Shown here: positions 24,501-38,800 of the stretch, in pieces
Numbering within the stretch: position 1 is the first letter of the stretch
Layout of the letters: every line of letters begins with the position of its first letter
From: Sclerurus mexicanus
Taxonomy: Eukaryota; Chordata; Aves; Passeriformes; Furnariidae
DNA: 64,000 nt
NCBI GenBank assembly: GCA_013396755.1
Contig: VWZF01002210.1
Location: 1-64,000, forward strand
Direction: 5' to 3'
Notes under the pieces: model-generated
Databases searched by the model: none
Told to the model about the DNA's origin: nothing
What the model saw: the letters and a program-made list of their open reading frames with translations, nothing else
Program-made: the position numbers and the translations under genes

Positions 24501-26164
24501 ATCTACATTATGTCTTGGATTCATCACTGCCTGGGAACACTTCCCATAGATTATTCAAAAATAGTTGATCATGCCTAGAGAAATTGTAGGACTAAATTGT
24601 CATTTAAACATTGAAGTGTCTTTTAAGCATGCATAACATATGGTGCTACACAAGAAAATTTCCTAATTTTCTAATGTGTGCCTCAGCTTTACGAAAGGAT
24701 TCTGTGGAAGCAAGGATAAATTCACGAGCTTACTTTAAGAAGGGAGAGTTAGTTTACCATTTATTTTTGCACTTGCTTCCAACTTTGTCTACATTTGAAT
24801 ATAGTTTTACCTAAGGAAAGACCAGAGGTTGTGAACTCCTTGGACATTTTGAAAGTTCTGTTAAGTTAGCTGTCCTCCTGTCTGCCTCTGCATCGTTACT
24901 TTCCACAGGCAATTTTCCAGAGGTGTGTCTAATTCATTTTTAAAAACCCAAACCAAATTGTGCTTTTGCTATTTCCTATGGGAAGATGATATTCAATGTG
25001 TCTCAACAACCATATATTTAATTTATTTCTCTTTTATGTGATGTAGTCAGAACATTAACATCCAGATGAAATTAAAGCATAACAAATATTTCTATTTCTA
25101 TTTTTTCAGAGAACTTCTGGCATTGTGTTGATGTGTTCATAGTATAAATTTTATACCTCAGTGGACAGCAGCTGCCTATCCTGCTATGTCCTACAGGGCA
25201 CTTCGGAGAAGATAGATTTATATAATGCAATCATAATTTACAGGCATTATCTGAAGATGTTTTTGTGAATTAGCTAAACAAAAATACCCTGCCAAATTTT
25301 TACCTTTTAGTTGTTAAAAAGCAGTGATTTTTTAAAATTAGTTATTGGAAATAAAGAATTCAGCCACAGAAATTAATCTCTGTCACATTCTTCTGCATGT
25401 CTGATTGGTGCTAGACTGTGTAGAACATTTGTTTAGAAAATGGAAAAACATTATTGTGATACCCTTAATAGAAAAAGACAATCAAACAAATTTTAATTTG
25501 AAAATGTTTTTGCAGTCATAAATCTTAAGGAAAATGTGCTGTAATGGAGGAAAAACATCTTCATAACATTATATGAGCTTGGTGCAGAGGGCCACATTCT
25601 GGGAGGGGTGTGCTCTCATCAGACATTTTCATTTTTCCATTTCAAAGACAGATGACATTTTTGCCAAAATAAAATTAAAAGGCATGCATTGTAGCTCCTG
25701 GTAAGATCATGTTGTATTATTCTTATATTTTCTGGCAATTAAATATGTTTTTCTCCAATGTGTTGAGGTTATCTCTCTGCAAAAGGAAAAATGTAAAATG
25801 GAACTTAGGAAGTGCAAACCTCAGTTGGGGATGTAGCATACCTTAGCTGCCATTTAGGCAATCTGCCCATACCACTGAGAGAGGATTTATTTTTACATAT
25901 GTATGTATATGAAAGATATTTAATCTGTAATAATCACTTAATTCCATCCCTGTTTAAATGGAAAAGATAGTAGAATATTGAGCAAATTAAAGGCTGATAG
26001 GTGAAGATATTTATCTTCAGCTGAAGAAGAGATTAGTATGAATTTAAACTAATGAAGAACTGAGTAGCAAATTAAGATAGATGAACTGCAGTTATTTACA
26101 TACTTTATGCTTTGTTGACAAAAGCTACTGTCATCTCACCTAATATTGCATCAGTGGAAGACAA
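21561..26164. other. Non-genic AT-rich stretch
   Basis: No gene or clear transposon. A block at about 23640-23850 is more complex than its surroundings and supports overlapping 80- and 96-codon frames on opposite strands, neither recognisable. Short A or T runs occur near 22775 and 23000. Confidence 0.6.
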
Positions 26165-26297
26165 CTACCACCTCTCTGGGCAACCTGTTCCAGTGTCTCA
26201 CCACCTTCATTGTAAAAAATTTCTTGCTTATATCTAGCCCAAAACTACCAATCTTTTAGTTGAAAGCCATTGCGCCTCACCCTATTGCAACAGGCCT
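26165..26297 (-). mobile_element. CR1 fragment, minus orientation
   Basis: ACCTCTCTGGGCAACCTGTTCCAGTG (in part), CTCACCACCTTCAT, TTTCTTGCTTATATCTAGCCC and AAAGCCATTG match in order the reverse complement of the conserved avian CR1 segment upstream of its 3' untranslated end (CTGGGCAACCTGTTCCAGTG...CTCACCACCCTCA...TTCTTCCTTATATCTAA...AAAGCCATT). Divergence is moderate; no open frame remains. Confidence 0.9.
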
Positions 26298-29200
26298 TAC
26301 TAAAATGTGTCACTACTAAAGCGGTGAAGAGTATGGCAAAAGATTAGTGATATTATTTCCTGGTGAATATTTGTCATCTCTCAGTGTGTGTACTTGTACA
26401 GTGCCTGCTTACACCATTACCATCCATGTCTACTAACCTTCTTTCTTTCTGTAATGTTATGCCCTTCCTGCAGGTTTTCTCAAACAAGGAGTTTGGACTA
26501 ACATTTTGTAGTAATTTTTGAGTGTGACAGGTTTACTGCTGTAAAAGGGACAGGTCCCGTAATAAACAGCTCAGCAGTATAACATAATTTTTTTCAGGTC
26601 ACCTTTAAAGACAGACATGGTGTGCCTACTGTGCTACATGCCCCCAACAAACTGCTTCCCTAGCAGGAGCTCTGTTGTTTTATTGATAGCACAACTAACT
26701 ACAGATAAATCCTGTGATTTGGTAAGTCCCTTGTTACCTCCCTGCTACAAAGCATCTCCTACTGTGTTTCCTGACTATCAGATGATCAAAAACCTGAACT
26801 GTGAAAAGAACACAGTGAATCTTCCTTTCAAAATCCAGTTTTTGAAATAAAAGTCTTATAATAAATTAGCAGATGAATGAAATATATCATTAATATACAC
26901 TGTAACATGAGAGAGCGGATTTTGTGCTAATTAAGGAAACAGTAAGCTGGAGAGAGTTCAGCTTTGCTCTTTTCTTAATATGGTGTAGACAGTTGGTCAT
27001 TTAAATTACAGCATGTTATGTGATTCAGAAGACATCTACAATAGTAGATCTATAGAGCAGAAGAATAATGGTTGTATATGAGTTGGGACATTATCCAGCT
27101 TTTCTGTACATAGAATAATGCTGTAATCTTGGAGTATTTTTCTAGTTGCTCTCCCTAGAGGAGAGGCACTCACAAGGTTTTAGCACCCACTCTGAAATGA
27201 GAGTCTTGTAAAGTTACTGACTTGACTTGACTATATATGTCAAAGCTCTACAATTTTGCTTTAGCAAATCTCTGTTTTGGGATGTAGTTCAGTCACACAC
27301 TTTCTCATGAAATCCCACTGCCTAAAGTATACTGTCTGTGTCTGGTATCCCACACATACTTGGTGTGGCTGTGTAAGAGAAATTTTAAGACTGTAGCCAT
27401 AAATTAATGACTTTCTAGATTGCACTTCTAGGAACTCTTCAGATGTGCTGCAGTATTTACTCAGTAGGAGTAGGAACGAGCAGTTCAGAAATGCCTTAAG
27501 AACATTAAGGAGGCTTTGACCCAGTCTTGGTAACAGTCATGTTGCATATTGAAAAGGTCGTTAAAGTCTCTGGAATGGCTGCTTTGTTATAAGAAAAGTG
27601 GGTAGTGGTCTAGGATGTGGGTTTATACTAAACAGGTCTTATTGTTCTTTATGGCTTTGAACTGAGCTCTTCGCTAATAAAAGTGCCACTTGCTAGAATG
27701 CAAGTGTTTCCTTTCCTAGTGTTACTTCTGGAATAATCTCAAACAATTTGAATATATTTGCAGAAATCTAAAGGAACATTTAGTCACTGAACATACTGAC
27801 TCTACAAACCAGTCCAGCACAACTGAAAAGAAACCTTCTCTGCTTCTCATCAGTCTGACCACAAGAGCTGTATTTTGTCTGATATTCTTGTGATCTGTAG
27901 ATCACAGAAAAAAAAAATGCTGGTGGGGAAAAGCTAGTTACATTTTCAAAGCTCAAAAAATGTTCAGTTTGACTGTGATTTAGGTTTGGATAAAGAGATG
28001 GGAAAGAAAATGTAGTTTCTGTTATCAGGACTGGTTTTGCTGCTTATCTGATTTCATGTTATTTCTGGACCTTGTGTATTATGAAGCTCTAAAGGGCATT
28101 GAGTTATACCTGTAATATACATATATAGATGTATAAACACTCCATGTTTCTTTAGGAAACCACATCTGCATTTTGCATCTGCCATAAAACATGGCAATGT
28201 GAAATAATTTATTTAAAGGAATAAGATAATCTTCCCTGATTGTGACTATAATTAGAGTACCAAGATTCTATTTCAGAAATAAACATATGCTGAAATCTTG
28301 AAATACAGCAAAAAAAACCTCAAGAGTGGGTGTAATTACATTAAATGTGTTTTCTATACACTGAGAGTAAAGATGGAGAGATATGACAAAAGAGGGGATA
28401 GAAAAGAAAGTAATAAAAACCAAGAGGCTACTGAAACTTCTTAAAATGCAGTACCAATGTAATGAACACCTATGCAGTATCCACTGAGTAATGCAGCCCT
28501 GGACTTAGGACAAGAACAGGAGAACTTGCTGTAGATTTTTCTCCTGTTGGAGAAAAACTTTTCTTCTTTTTTATCAATGAGGTGTTCTAGTGAAGCATGG
28601 GAAGCTGAAAATGTCACTTTGGTTTCTTAATAATGTTAAAGGCCTCAACATAAAAGGGTTGAAAAATACGAGGTTTTTAAATGTCTCACTCCATAAATTA
28701 TCATTAAAAAGAGTGCAGTCTCCTCAAAACAGAGGAACTGACTGTCCTCAGTTGGACATGGTCCTTATTACCTTCTCACTAAAGACAGTTACGCTGATGA
28801 TTTAAGATGCAAACCCATAAAGCACCAAAACAAGAATTCATCTTTTGCTCCCAGAAGACTTACAGGAAACTTTCCAACTGTGTGGTGTTCAAAACTGAAA
28901 TTGTCTTGTGCTCCTAGGAAGAAAGCATAGAAGGCAGCTTTTATTATGTGCTGATCCAAAAGCCTTATTTCACCAAATTCCACACATATATTCTATGATG
29001 AAACAAGCTTGTTATGTTTTGGTTATGGATAAGAAGCATATGGATAGCATATGGTAGTTAGAATCTACATCTAGACTATTTCCTGCTAAGTATATCCAGT
29101 TCAGAGAGTGTCTGAGGTTGTCACATCCTGAGTTCAGCACATACTGCAAACAGACACTATCCAGCGAAGACATTCATGATGTCTCTTCCTCAAACACACA

Positions 29201-29587
29201 CATTCCAAATTTTCAAGTTTTTGGGTCCAACTGTAAAGACGCCTTTGCTTCACAGTAATATGCAAATGTTAGAGAAGCAATGTATAGGCTGCCTGAAAGT
29301 GACTTGTCATTTTACAAATGCGGGGAGATTGTTAATTGTTTGCACAAAATGTTATTTACAATAATAATTTCTGAACCAGGTAATACTGTTGGATGCTATG
29401 AAATAAATAAGTGAAAATGATATTTTTTTCCTCATGTTCCCTGCCACTAGCACATCGCTCCACCCTAACTATTAGAAAACTGTGTCCTGAGCTACTTTTC
29501 AGAAAATTCAGAACAAGGTTACAAGCATTTTCATTTCCATCAGTCTGAATGTGGTATGTGCTGAATTCAATCATGTAAACTTTGTAC

Positions 29588-29610
29588 ACTGGTAGTAATC
29601 TACTACCAGT
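29588..29610. other. Perfect 10-bp inverted repeat (hairpin)
   Basis: ACTGGTAGTA, loop ATC, TACTACCAGT. The arms are identical when folded. No T run follows, so it is not a polymerase III terminator. Confidence 0.88.
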
Positions 29611-32600
29611 AGATAACTTCTGATGCAGAGAATGGAGTTTTGTTTTTTGTTTTTCAGATATTTGATGATTTCACTCCATCACTTTGTTTTGCAGTTATGT
29701 ATGTTATATATACAGATTGTCATAGCTTCAGTTCTGCAACCTCTGCCTCCTTAGGCCTTTTGCCTCAGGGTAAATCATAACTGTCAAGTTTCCTTGTTTA
29801 AATTAGTTTTGTTTAAAGCATGTTGCAGGAAGAGACTGAGTAATGAAATTTATACTGTGACTATTTAAAAGGAAAGTGTTTTTTCTCATGGCAAGGTTTA
29901 AACTTATCTATTAATTTTGGGCTAGTTGCAGTAAGGTCAGACGCACCAGCGACAGTCTTTTGAGCAATTCTAGTTGCGAACTAGACCAAAAAGTGCTCTA
30001 CAAAGCACCCTGGCTTCTGAAGGAGCAAATGAGAGTTGCAAATTTTAAGCTTGTAATAAATTTTAAGTTGCTTTTAAATTTTCAGCTTTCTACAGTTAGG
30101 GTTAGCGCATGTCACATGGCAGTCAGCTGCAAAAGTTTAAAAACAACCTACCAATTGCGTGCTGCTGCTGGACAGATGTGTCAAAAGGCCATGAGAGTGT
30201 TCATCAACCAGTGCAAGGTTAAGTGAGTTTATTTTATACTGTCATGGAAATGTGGCTTGGGCTAAGCTGCTGGATTTCATGCTAAGTGGCTGAAGAATGC
30301 AGGTCAATGCAGTAACCTCCAGCACCCAGGCAGCAACATATTGCTGTGGAACAGCAGCATCTTTGATTGCTGCAGGTGCTTGCTAGGCAAGATATACATC
30401 TGATCCTTAAAATCTATATTCATTTACTGAATACAGGGATTCATGAGAGCCTTTGTCTGAGTTACAGTACACAGGTTAATAATTGAATCTTTGAGTATAA
30501 GCTTGATTTTTCATTTACTCTTTTGTAAGAATGTTTAATTTTGAAAGCTATGTTGTATTTTTCTTTGCTTCTGCTAGTAGGTTAGTGTATATGCATACTT
30601 TCAGAGATTTTGCTGCTCTAAAATGAGGATTTTAGGCATCCTGACAAGTGTTTTCCTTTGCAGCTGATGCATAGCTTTTTGTATGCAAGAGTGAAATGGT
30701 ATGTTGATTATAAGGGTTTATTTAGAAGTATGACAGAAGATGAAGAAGGTAGAGAAGAAATGGAGAGGGACTTTTGAAATGGAAGCCACTTCTTGAGAGC
30801 TCTTTCAGCCCACACCAGTGTACAGAGTTGCTGGCTTCTATTGTATTTACAGGATTGATACTAGGTTCTTCTTTTTTACTGGTTCTTCTAGAGACTATCG
30901 TAATATTTTTTATTAAAAAAAATATAGAAAAAGAAGATAGTGTGTGCTACCTATCTGCAAGGCACTCAGTAAACTCAGTGTGTATGAGTAGAGAGTAGTA
31001 TCAAGAAAGATTAATGAAGAAAACATAATACTTTCTTTTGAATCCTAGGCCAAGAAAACAACATTCTGAACAAAACCCTTCAGTAACATGAAAAAGTAAT
31101 AAAATATGTAAGGTTGGTAAACTGTCACTTTATTTGAAAGGCTTAGCTCTGCACTGCAACCTTCCTTTGCAGTGTCGTCTTCACTGTCCCTTGGGGTGGG
31201 TTACAGCTACAATTGTGTCATAGATGCTTGTCAGCTGTTAGGGTGACAGGTTCGAAGTGGTCACTGTGCAATAAGGGGCCTTCCACTGAGACACATTTCC
31301 CTATTACAATGACAGTTGCTCGTTTATTAATCACTCTACAGAAAATAAAGTGGAATGTATATGTGGGAGTTTGTGGGAAGACAATAAGGCGAAGGCAATC
31401 GCTGAATTTCTCCAGTGAGAAGTACAGTTAGCCAGATCCTCATAGGCTGGTGTAGCTGCATAGCCTGATGAAACTCATTAGCAAATGGAGTATACTCTTT
31501 TCATGCCCCTTTCTGATACCTCCAATGTATTTTGCTGAGACTCAATTATTTGCCTTCTTGCCATGTTTCTCCAGAAGTTTAGCACATTTGCAGAGAAGTA
31601 GATTATGCAGAAACAGTGTCTATGGGTGAGCCCCCACTTCTTGACCCTAAGCTCAAGTAGCACAAGAGAGTTTACACCCATACAGCAAACTTTTTTCCTC
31701 AAAAAAATGTCACAGGCTCATCTACACAGCCTATTCAAAACAGCCCCTGCATTCCGCTTTAACCAGACTGTTACCCAATCACACCAGTACTACCTGGTGT
31801 GAGCCAAAAGAAAGGTATTAATTGCAGCTTTGACAAGCGATCACAGAGCAGTGCTGGAGCCTATTCCCAGACCTGTTATCCATACTTGCTGGGGAACTTT
31901 ATCTAAATATTTGAACTGAAAAAGTAGGAGGTACTCTGGCTGGACTAACAAGGATGACTGAGCCCCCTCATTTCTGGGATGCCAGAAATTATAGTGCATT
32001 TGAGAGCAGCAGAACTGCAAGACATTGTAAGTCACTAGATAGGCTCAGTGGGCAGACTCAGTAGATTGCGTGGGAGGCATGTCTATCTAAGAGAGGACTG
32101 ACTAGATAATTTTGTTTTTACAATAGCTTGCTTAAAAGCCTATGGAGGTACATGAGTGATGGAGAAAAACTGAGAAGAAAGCCTTGATGAAGAAGGTAAA
32201 GGAAGTATACTGTAGCTGGCACAGTCACTTCTTATTCATGTTCACATAATGAAGGGAGCAGGTTTACTCTTGCTTATGTAATGCTTTAAAATGCTCTACA
32301 GTTGCACTGACTGATGGTTCTTTCATGCAGTCTAATCTTCAATTGCAAATGACTTTAATGTAAAATGGAACAAATGTACAAGGTTATACAATTACTATAA
32401 GGGTATGTTTGAAAGTTTTCAAAGGATTAAGAGTTGATATACAAAATTCACCCGCTCACTAGTGTTTAAGATGTAAAATGTAAGAAATATACATCTATGC
32501 CTGCAATAGGATACCTTTGACTTTTTAATGAGTCTTTGATTATGGTGATTCTAATCTGATAAGCAATTTTCATCTTCACTTCCTTATTTTTGGCATGGAA

Positions 32601-34075
32601 TACTCTATCACAAAAAATAGACTGCACACTTTTCAAGTATATTCACAGTAACTGTAGGGAAATGCATTTCATGGTTTCACAAAAGGGCTTCAGACTTCAC
32701 AAAGCAGCTGTATTGGGTTTTATGCACTCTTTCAGCATCTAAGTAACTTTATTCAGTAGTAGTCAGGACTAAAAGGCATAGCACTCTCCTGAGATGTGAA
32801 GACAGTGATTGTTAATCATAATTTTGTAGAGGTTCACTGCAGGAACTAGTCAAACTGTATGTATTGTTTTTATTTAGTGCCTGACTTAAATTATTTTTAT
32901 TTAAGTGCTGATCTGTGGGAGTGAAGGGTAGAAACACTAATTAGAAAATGCAGAAAAAAGAGGAACTGCCCTTTTCAGATTCAGCATGGACTTAGAACAG
33001 TTTAGGAAAGTTCACAGATGACAAGTGACATAGACCAGGATGCTGGTTGCAGGCATAGGCTGTCATGCACAGCTGCCTGCATATCCTTACTCTGGTTCTG
33101 CTCCTAGCTTCCTGGACTATGTGGGGATTTTACACAAAACAGCCAGCAAATATGGTCTATTTAATTGATGTTCTTCCTCTAGTTGTTTTTTTTTTTAGTT
33201 TCTTAGATTAGATCATAATTACTGTTATGTCTAATTTTTTTTTTTCTCCAAGAGTTTTAGTACATTTGCAAAAATCATATGCTGATTCAAAGGAAGGAGG
33301 GGAAACAGGAATGCAAATGTGTGGGCAGGACAGGAGTATTTCTTTGAGTAGTAGAGCAGATTTAACCTGGCATAGGTCATGAAGCTACACTGAGTATCTC
33401 TCTCCCCTTCCTCTTGTCAGAGCTGAGGACAAGACTAGGTTGATGTATGAGTTAACAGTAGAGCAAGGTTTGTGCCTCTGCAATTTATATAATTGTTACA
33501 ATCACTATAGAGGAAACCACCTTAATCTACAGCCTGAATTCCAGTGTTAGAACAATGTCTCAATATTAATGTGAAAGCAGTACATTTCTACATGTCTACA
33601 AAGGTAATTTTTTTTTTTATTAATATCAGCTGATTTGGCCTTTAACCCTTTTGTGCTTCAGATTTTGAACTCTGCAACACATAATAATTTTTTTAAACTA
33701 TGAAATTTCAAATAATGAAGTGTGAAAATAGCCCCATTATTGCTTTGCAGAAAGGATAAGAGATGATGCTTCAATGGGGGATGTGGAAGATAAAAGGCTC
33801 TGAGAAAATGTCATATAGATAGAATATATAGAAAGTAAAAGGACCATTCTGAAAGGCTGGGGGGCTCTGCCTGTAGGACACTGTAAGCTTCTGGATTTCT
33901 TTATATAAATATTTCACAGAATTTAACAATACTGGTGACTTCTAAGATTCAAGAGATAATAGCAAACATTAAGCCAGATCATAGCTTGATCCTTCCATGA
34001 ATATGTTGAAGCCTTTACTCCAGTAGGAGCAGGCCAGCTGACCCAGTTTAACAAAACATATATCCCTCCTGATGC

Positions 34076-34101
34076 TTAAGGTTCTGTTGCCAGAACCTTA
34101 A
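34076..34101. other. Perfect 11-bp inverted repeat (hairpin)
   Basis: TTAAGGTTCTG, loop TTGC, CAGAACCTTAA: the longest perfect stem I noticed in the window. It is too short for a microRNA precursor. Confidence 0.9.
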
Positions 34102-34410
34102 ACATTGTAATCGAGACTGAATGTGCCAAATATGAAAGCTTAAAGCCTTCAGAAAGACCCAGCACATCGGGAAGGTCTTTCAAAGTCTTCAGGAAAGTGT
34201 TGCAAAAAAAACAAAACTGTAGCTCTTCTCAAAAACAGCTGTGCTACAAAGCAGAAAGTGATTATTTCTGAATTTCTTATGACACTAAAACTTCTATAAA
34301 GTACCTCAAAGTGGTACTGCTGTCATCTGGAAAGGGTATCACTTCAAGGTAGTCTCTGTTCAATCTCATTGGTCATTAATTTACAGGAATTGCCTGGTGC
34401 AGCCAATATG

Positions 34411-34430
34411 ATAATAAATAAATAAATAAT
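34411..34430. repeat. (AAAT)n microsatellite
   Basis: Four to five copies of an AAAT/AATA unit. Confidence 0.9.
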
Positions 34431-35129
34431 GTTAACCTAACAAGCTTAAACTAACTTCAAATATAACAAAATGTTATTAAAAATTGTAGTCACGTTCAAT
34501 AAATAGTTTCAACAGTATTAACTAATCAGCATCTAGTGAACTCTCTTCTTCATTGTTTTGTGCTGATTTCTGAAACAGTGTTACCAATAAATAAATACAT
34601 TTCTGGATCACTTTCTCCTGTACTGATGTCTCCACTTAGCCTGGTGAATCACTACAGCCATTGAAATTGTAGATACTTCTAATTGAATATCACCAGTTTT
34701 TAATGGGTTTGGGTTTTGCATGTGTCTTTCAAGAAGTGGAATTAGATAAATTTATTTTAATTAAGATCTTCTGTCTGGATATTGAATAATCATGCTGGCA
34801 TTGTCTTACTGGAATACTTAAGTAAGACATCTAAGTTACACATGAGAAATAAACAATTAAGTTCATTGCCAAAGAATCCAAACTGTGGAAATTTAATTAA
34901 TTACATTTCTGTAAATCAAGCAGCTTTCATTTTTATACAACTTGGCCATCCAAATTCAAAAGCACTGACCAAATTTTTCACCATGCCAACAACGATTTTG
35001 GGTTTTTTAGGAAGAAAAGTGTTAACAAAATAATTCTCTTTTAATGCATTTGGTTTTGTTGTTTTTTTTTTTTTTCTGAGTAAGAACACCCCTTGTGCCT
35101 TTGTAGGGGTAATACAGATAAACAAGAGG

Positions 35130-35860
35130 CCCAGGACATTGTTTCAGCTCAGGGCCTCTAAACTGCTCCTAAAAGCAGCCCCAGGCACTGTTTTGGCCTC
35201 TCTAGTTAGTTCTGCCACAGCTGCAGTGGAGGGGATCATAAATAGAGCAATTTCTCTCCATCCTGTATTCAGAATGATGGAGGAAACCTGTGTTTGGAAT
35301 TCATCCGGTGCCTGTTATAAGTGAGGAGCCAGAAAGGAGGTCATCCTCTCCCTAAGTATTCAGAGGGGCACAAACTACTGAGTGCCTCAGAAGATCCCAG
35401 AAAGGTGATAGCCAGTGGAGTTCCTCATGGAATGTGACTGAAGCTACTACATGCTACTAATGAAGCCTGGGCTGCTGGTCTGTCTCATCTTTTGCCTTTT
35501 TACTGATTGTTTTCACCTTAGGAGCCCAGCCAGAAGCAGCAGTGTCAGGTTGACTAGCTTCTCAACATTTATGCAGAGCTGTTCACCAGCAGCTTCATTA
35601 TTTATTCTCATTTTCTCAAGCTGTCTTTGGCTGAGCATCAGATTAAGAAATTTTTGCCTGCTTCTTCCCTGCCAGGGCTGGTTTTTCCCTCAGCCTGAGG
35701 AACAGTGCTGGGTGTGAGCCTGCTTAGCTGAGGTGGTGAGCAGCTCCTTTTTGCGACACCAGGGGCCTGGGAGAAACAGCCAAAGCTAACACAGGAGTGT
35801 CTCTGCCTTCTCCCCATCTTCTCTTCCTACTGCAGGTTTATTACCTGTGTTAATGCCCAA
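35130..35860. other. GC-elevated block of unknown nature
   Basis: Richer in G+C than the rest of the window, with many CAG/CTG words. An 88-codon plus-strand frame (35451-35717) begins with hydrophobic residues that look signal-like. It has no further domain, no splice-site support and no recognised homologue, so I do not call a gene. An old repeat or a regulatory block is equally possible. Confidence 0.35.
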
Positions 35861-38800
35861 TCAACTTCCATTTCTAAACTTCTGATGGAACAGCTCTCTC
35901 CGGAGGTGGAAATCTCTGCCTCAAGAGAAGGGAAAAGCAAACAGCAATTATAATTTTTACAGTTTGTATTTACTGCTGGCCTTTTTTTCTGGTTGTAGTT
36001 GTTTAATAGTTGGCTCTCTGAGTTTTGAACTTATCCTGGAAAAGCGTGATCTTCACAAGGTTCAGAAGGAGCCCCAGGGAGTTTGTTGCCAGCACTTTTG
36101 AGCTGAGCTCCAAACTGTTTTCTTTGTTCTGCTTGTAGCTGCTATTGATTCCTACGAGTTGTGATGGTGGTTAGACACACTCATTTTTTTTTTCCAATTA
36201 TTTCAGGTTTCAGTGCAGTTTAGGGGTTTTTCTCCTTTACTATGCTCTCAAGAGGGATTAGGTATGTTAAAAGAAAATAAATGGATAAATTATTCCAATC
36301 CATATGTGCAGAGGAAGGACTGTGACCCTTCCTTATCTCCATTGCAACCCTCTATGTTCAACTGTCTCAAAAGAGACCTGCCCTGGGTTTAGTTTTGCAC
36401 CTAGTTTTAGCAACTACTCTGCTGTGGGATAGACCAGTCATCATTTTGAAGGAGTATTTCATATACTATTGAGCAGTTTTGCTTTTATATAACTAGATAA
36501 GACAGAAATTGTAACATTTGTGAGTGAAAAGGGTACAAAGGCTTTCCTTAGTTTTGAGGTGCTGTTTCAGATTAGGTGTGATTGTAGACAATGGAAGCAA
36601 GGTAGCTTGTGAAAATATATATTATGTTCATATTTGTTAGGTATGTGACTACATTCTTCTCTTCTTGTAATACACAGACATGTTTGTGCTTAGACTTGCA
36701 GTTTGGAGCAAAGACTACCATAACAGGAATGATATGCTGAGATTTAACTGCTCTGTGAATTGTAGTACAATAAAGCAGTAATCCCTCTCCCCTGTGATGG
36801 TTCTAATTTTTTATTCAGCTGTGGCATTCTGTACCATGCTGTTTATCTTGTACTTTCATTCACTCATGGATCTGATAGTTGTGAAATTGGCAGATGGTTT
36901 GTGATGCTTTTCTAGGACTGGTTGTATCAATCCCAGTGATTAAAAGGCTTGCTGATTTGCTTACCGAAAAGGATTAATGGCAGGCAGTGAGGGCTTTGTT
37001 TGAAAAATCCATGCCACATAATTCAACAAAGGGTCAAAAAAGTAGACTGGAAGTAATCCAGTATTAGAGCTGCTTTATGGAGCTTTTTAAAAAACTTACT
37101 GACTCAGCAATTGGACATTTCTTGATGAGGTCTGAACTATCAAGGAAAATGCAGCTTCACACTGTTTTCTCAGTCATTCCATGAGGATAAAGTTCAAGCT
37201 TTTAAGCAGGTCAGTAGCAGAATTGAATGACACGTAAAGCTTTGGAGAGCTGCCCTGCATATTTTGTTTCTGTAAAAAATCAGAAATGTAAAGTACAGCA
37301 GTATGACCTTGACCCATCCTCTCCTTCCTATCTAGTTTAAGCGTTCATAAATTCCTGATATAGTCAAATGATTAGGCAGACCAGACTGAGCACTTTAACC
37401 TGCTGCTTAGACTTCTGTAAGTTATTGTGATGGTTTCCTAGGAAGCTGTAGTTGCAAATTGCAAATTATATTCTACTGTAATAGTAGACTATTAAATTTA
37501 AAGTTAAATGTCAAGTATGCAGCCAAGTGAAGAGCAAACTCCTCTGGGCATTCAAGAAGCTGGTCCCTGTTCTCAAAACCATTTTTAAGGTGTATGCAAT
37601 GGTCCTTGAATGGGAACAGGGCTACACTATCAGCCGTTTTCATGCTCATTCTTTCTTCAGCCCTTTGCCTCTTCCAATCTCAGTTTCCCAGCTCTGAGAA
37701 GAGGCAGCTCCCTCTCAGTTCTGCCTCTTGTCAAATGAGCAAGGCACTCCTGAGTAGTATGTTCCAAATGCTCTCAGGCTAGGAATGCCTGGGTCCTGCT
37801 TCTGTCAGCAATTTTGCCAACTACTGGTTGCCCCACTGAGGTAGGCTTGGCTTTGTCTGCTCAGTGTGAGCTTCCCCTTTTAGTCAGTGCAGGTTGCCTT
37901 AGTCATCTGTGACTGATTTGTTCTAAACACATCAACTGACTTGCTTGGGGAATTTAGGTGGGCGTAGGTACACCAGAGTTTAAATGATAGACAGATACAT
38001 TTCCACAGACTAAGGTGCTTCTCCATATGTGAAGATTACCCGTTTTGTGGGTAGGAAATTGAAATGGAGTTGTTTCTTGGCTGTGCATGTCTGAAAATGA
38101 AGAATGGGCATGATTAAACATTCCAAACATGGATGTTTTGGGTTCCTAGTGGACCGTAGGCAGTTGGTGCATGGTGTCATACAGACACAGTGCAGCCACC
38201 ATTCCTCCTGTGATTCAACTGATTCTGGGTATTGGTATCACTTTTTTAAAAATAAATTGCATCCATTTTGGTTTTTTTGCCTCGTTACATTATCTGAATT
38301 TTGGCACTTTGTGCAAGCTTCAGGTATTATTAAATATACACTGAACTAGTTCCACTTGCTTTTTGCTTCCAGCCTTTCCTTGTGATACCTTTGCATTTTT
38401 AACCTCATCTGTGGGGTCTATAGAAACTACAGCCTGATCAACATGGTGACAAATTGTTGCTGGGCAAATGAGAATCACCTTGTAAAGTACTCATTCTAAG
38501 TCTCTTCAAAATCTGACTGAGATTTCTGTCCTGTAGTCTTGCCAAGGGTTGGTGTTTTATCTCAGCTAATCCTCTCAGAGTTGCAAACAGTTTTTCAATC
38601 TTAGGTAAGCCACAAATGCTTTTCAAGGTTTAATTTATCTTCTGTCCTCAAGCTTAAGACATACACATTTTAAAACAAATGTTGTTCTTACATGAAGTAT
38701 GACTCTCCTCAGCTATATACAATGCACTTGCACAGTTAGCTGCCTCTGTGTGATTGCCAGACAAAATACATCAAGAACACATGAATGAGTTACTATCAGA

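Larger units (their letters stand above)
26298..35129. other. Long non-genic stretch
   Basis: Almost 9 kb with no recognised gene or transposon. It holds two perfect hairpins (29588-29610 and 34076-34101), an AAAT microsatellite near 34411-34430 and short T runs (33190, 33235, 33609, 35065). Open frames are under 90 codons and unremarkable. Confidence 0.6.

Noticed and set aside
31240..31262. tRNA B-box-like sequence (GACAGGTTCGAAGTGG)
   Set aside because: No A box at the right distance upstream and no cloverleaf could be drawn, so neither a tRNA nor a tRNA-derived SINE is supported.
34076..34101. MicroRNA precursor
   Set aside because: The stem is 11 bp; flanking bases do not extend it to the roughly 30-bp stem required.
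35451..35717. 88-codon frame starting with a hydrophobic, signal-like segment
   Set aside because: The hydrophobic start alone is weak evidence; no mature domain, no splice sites in register and no recognised family.
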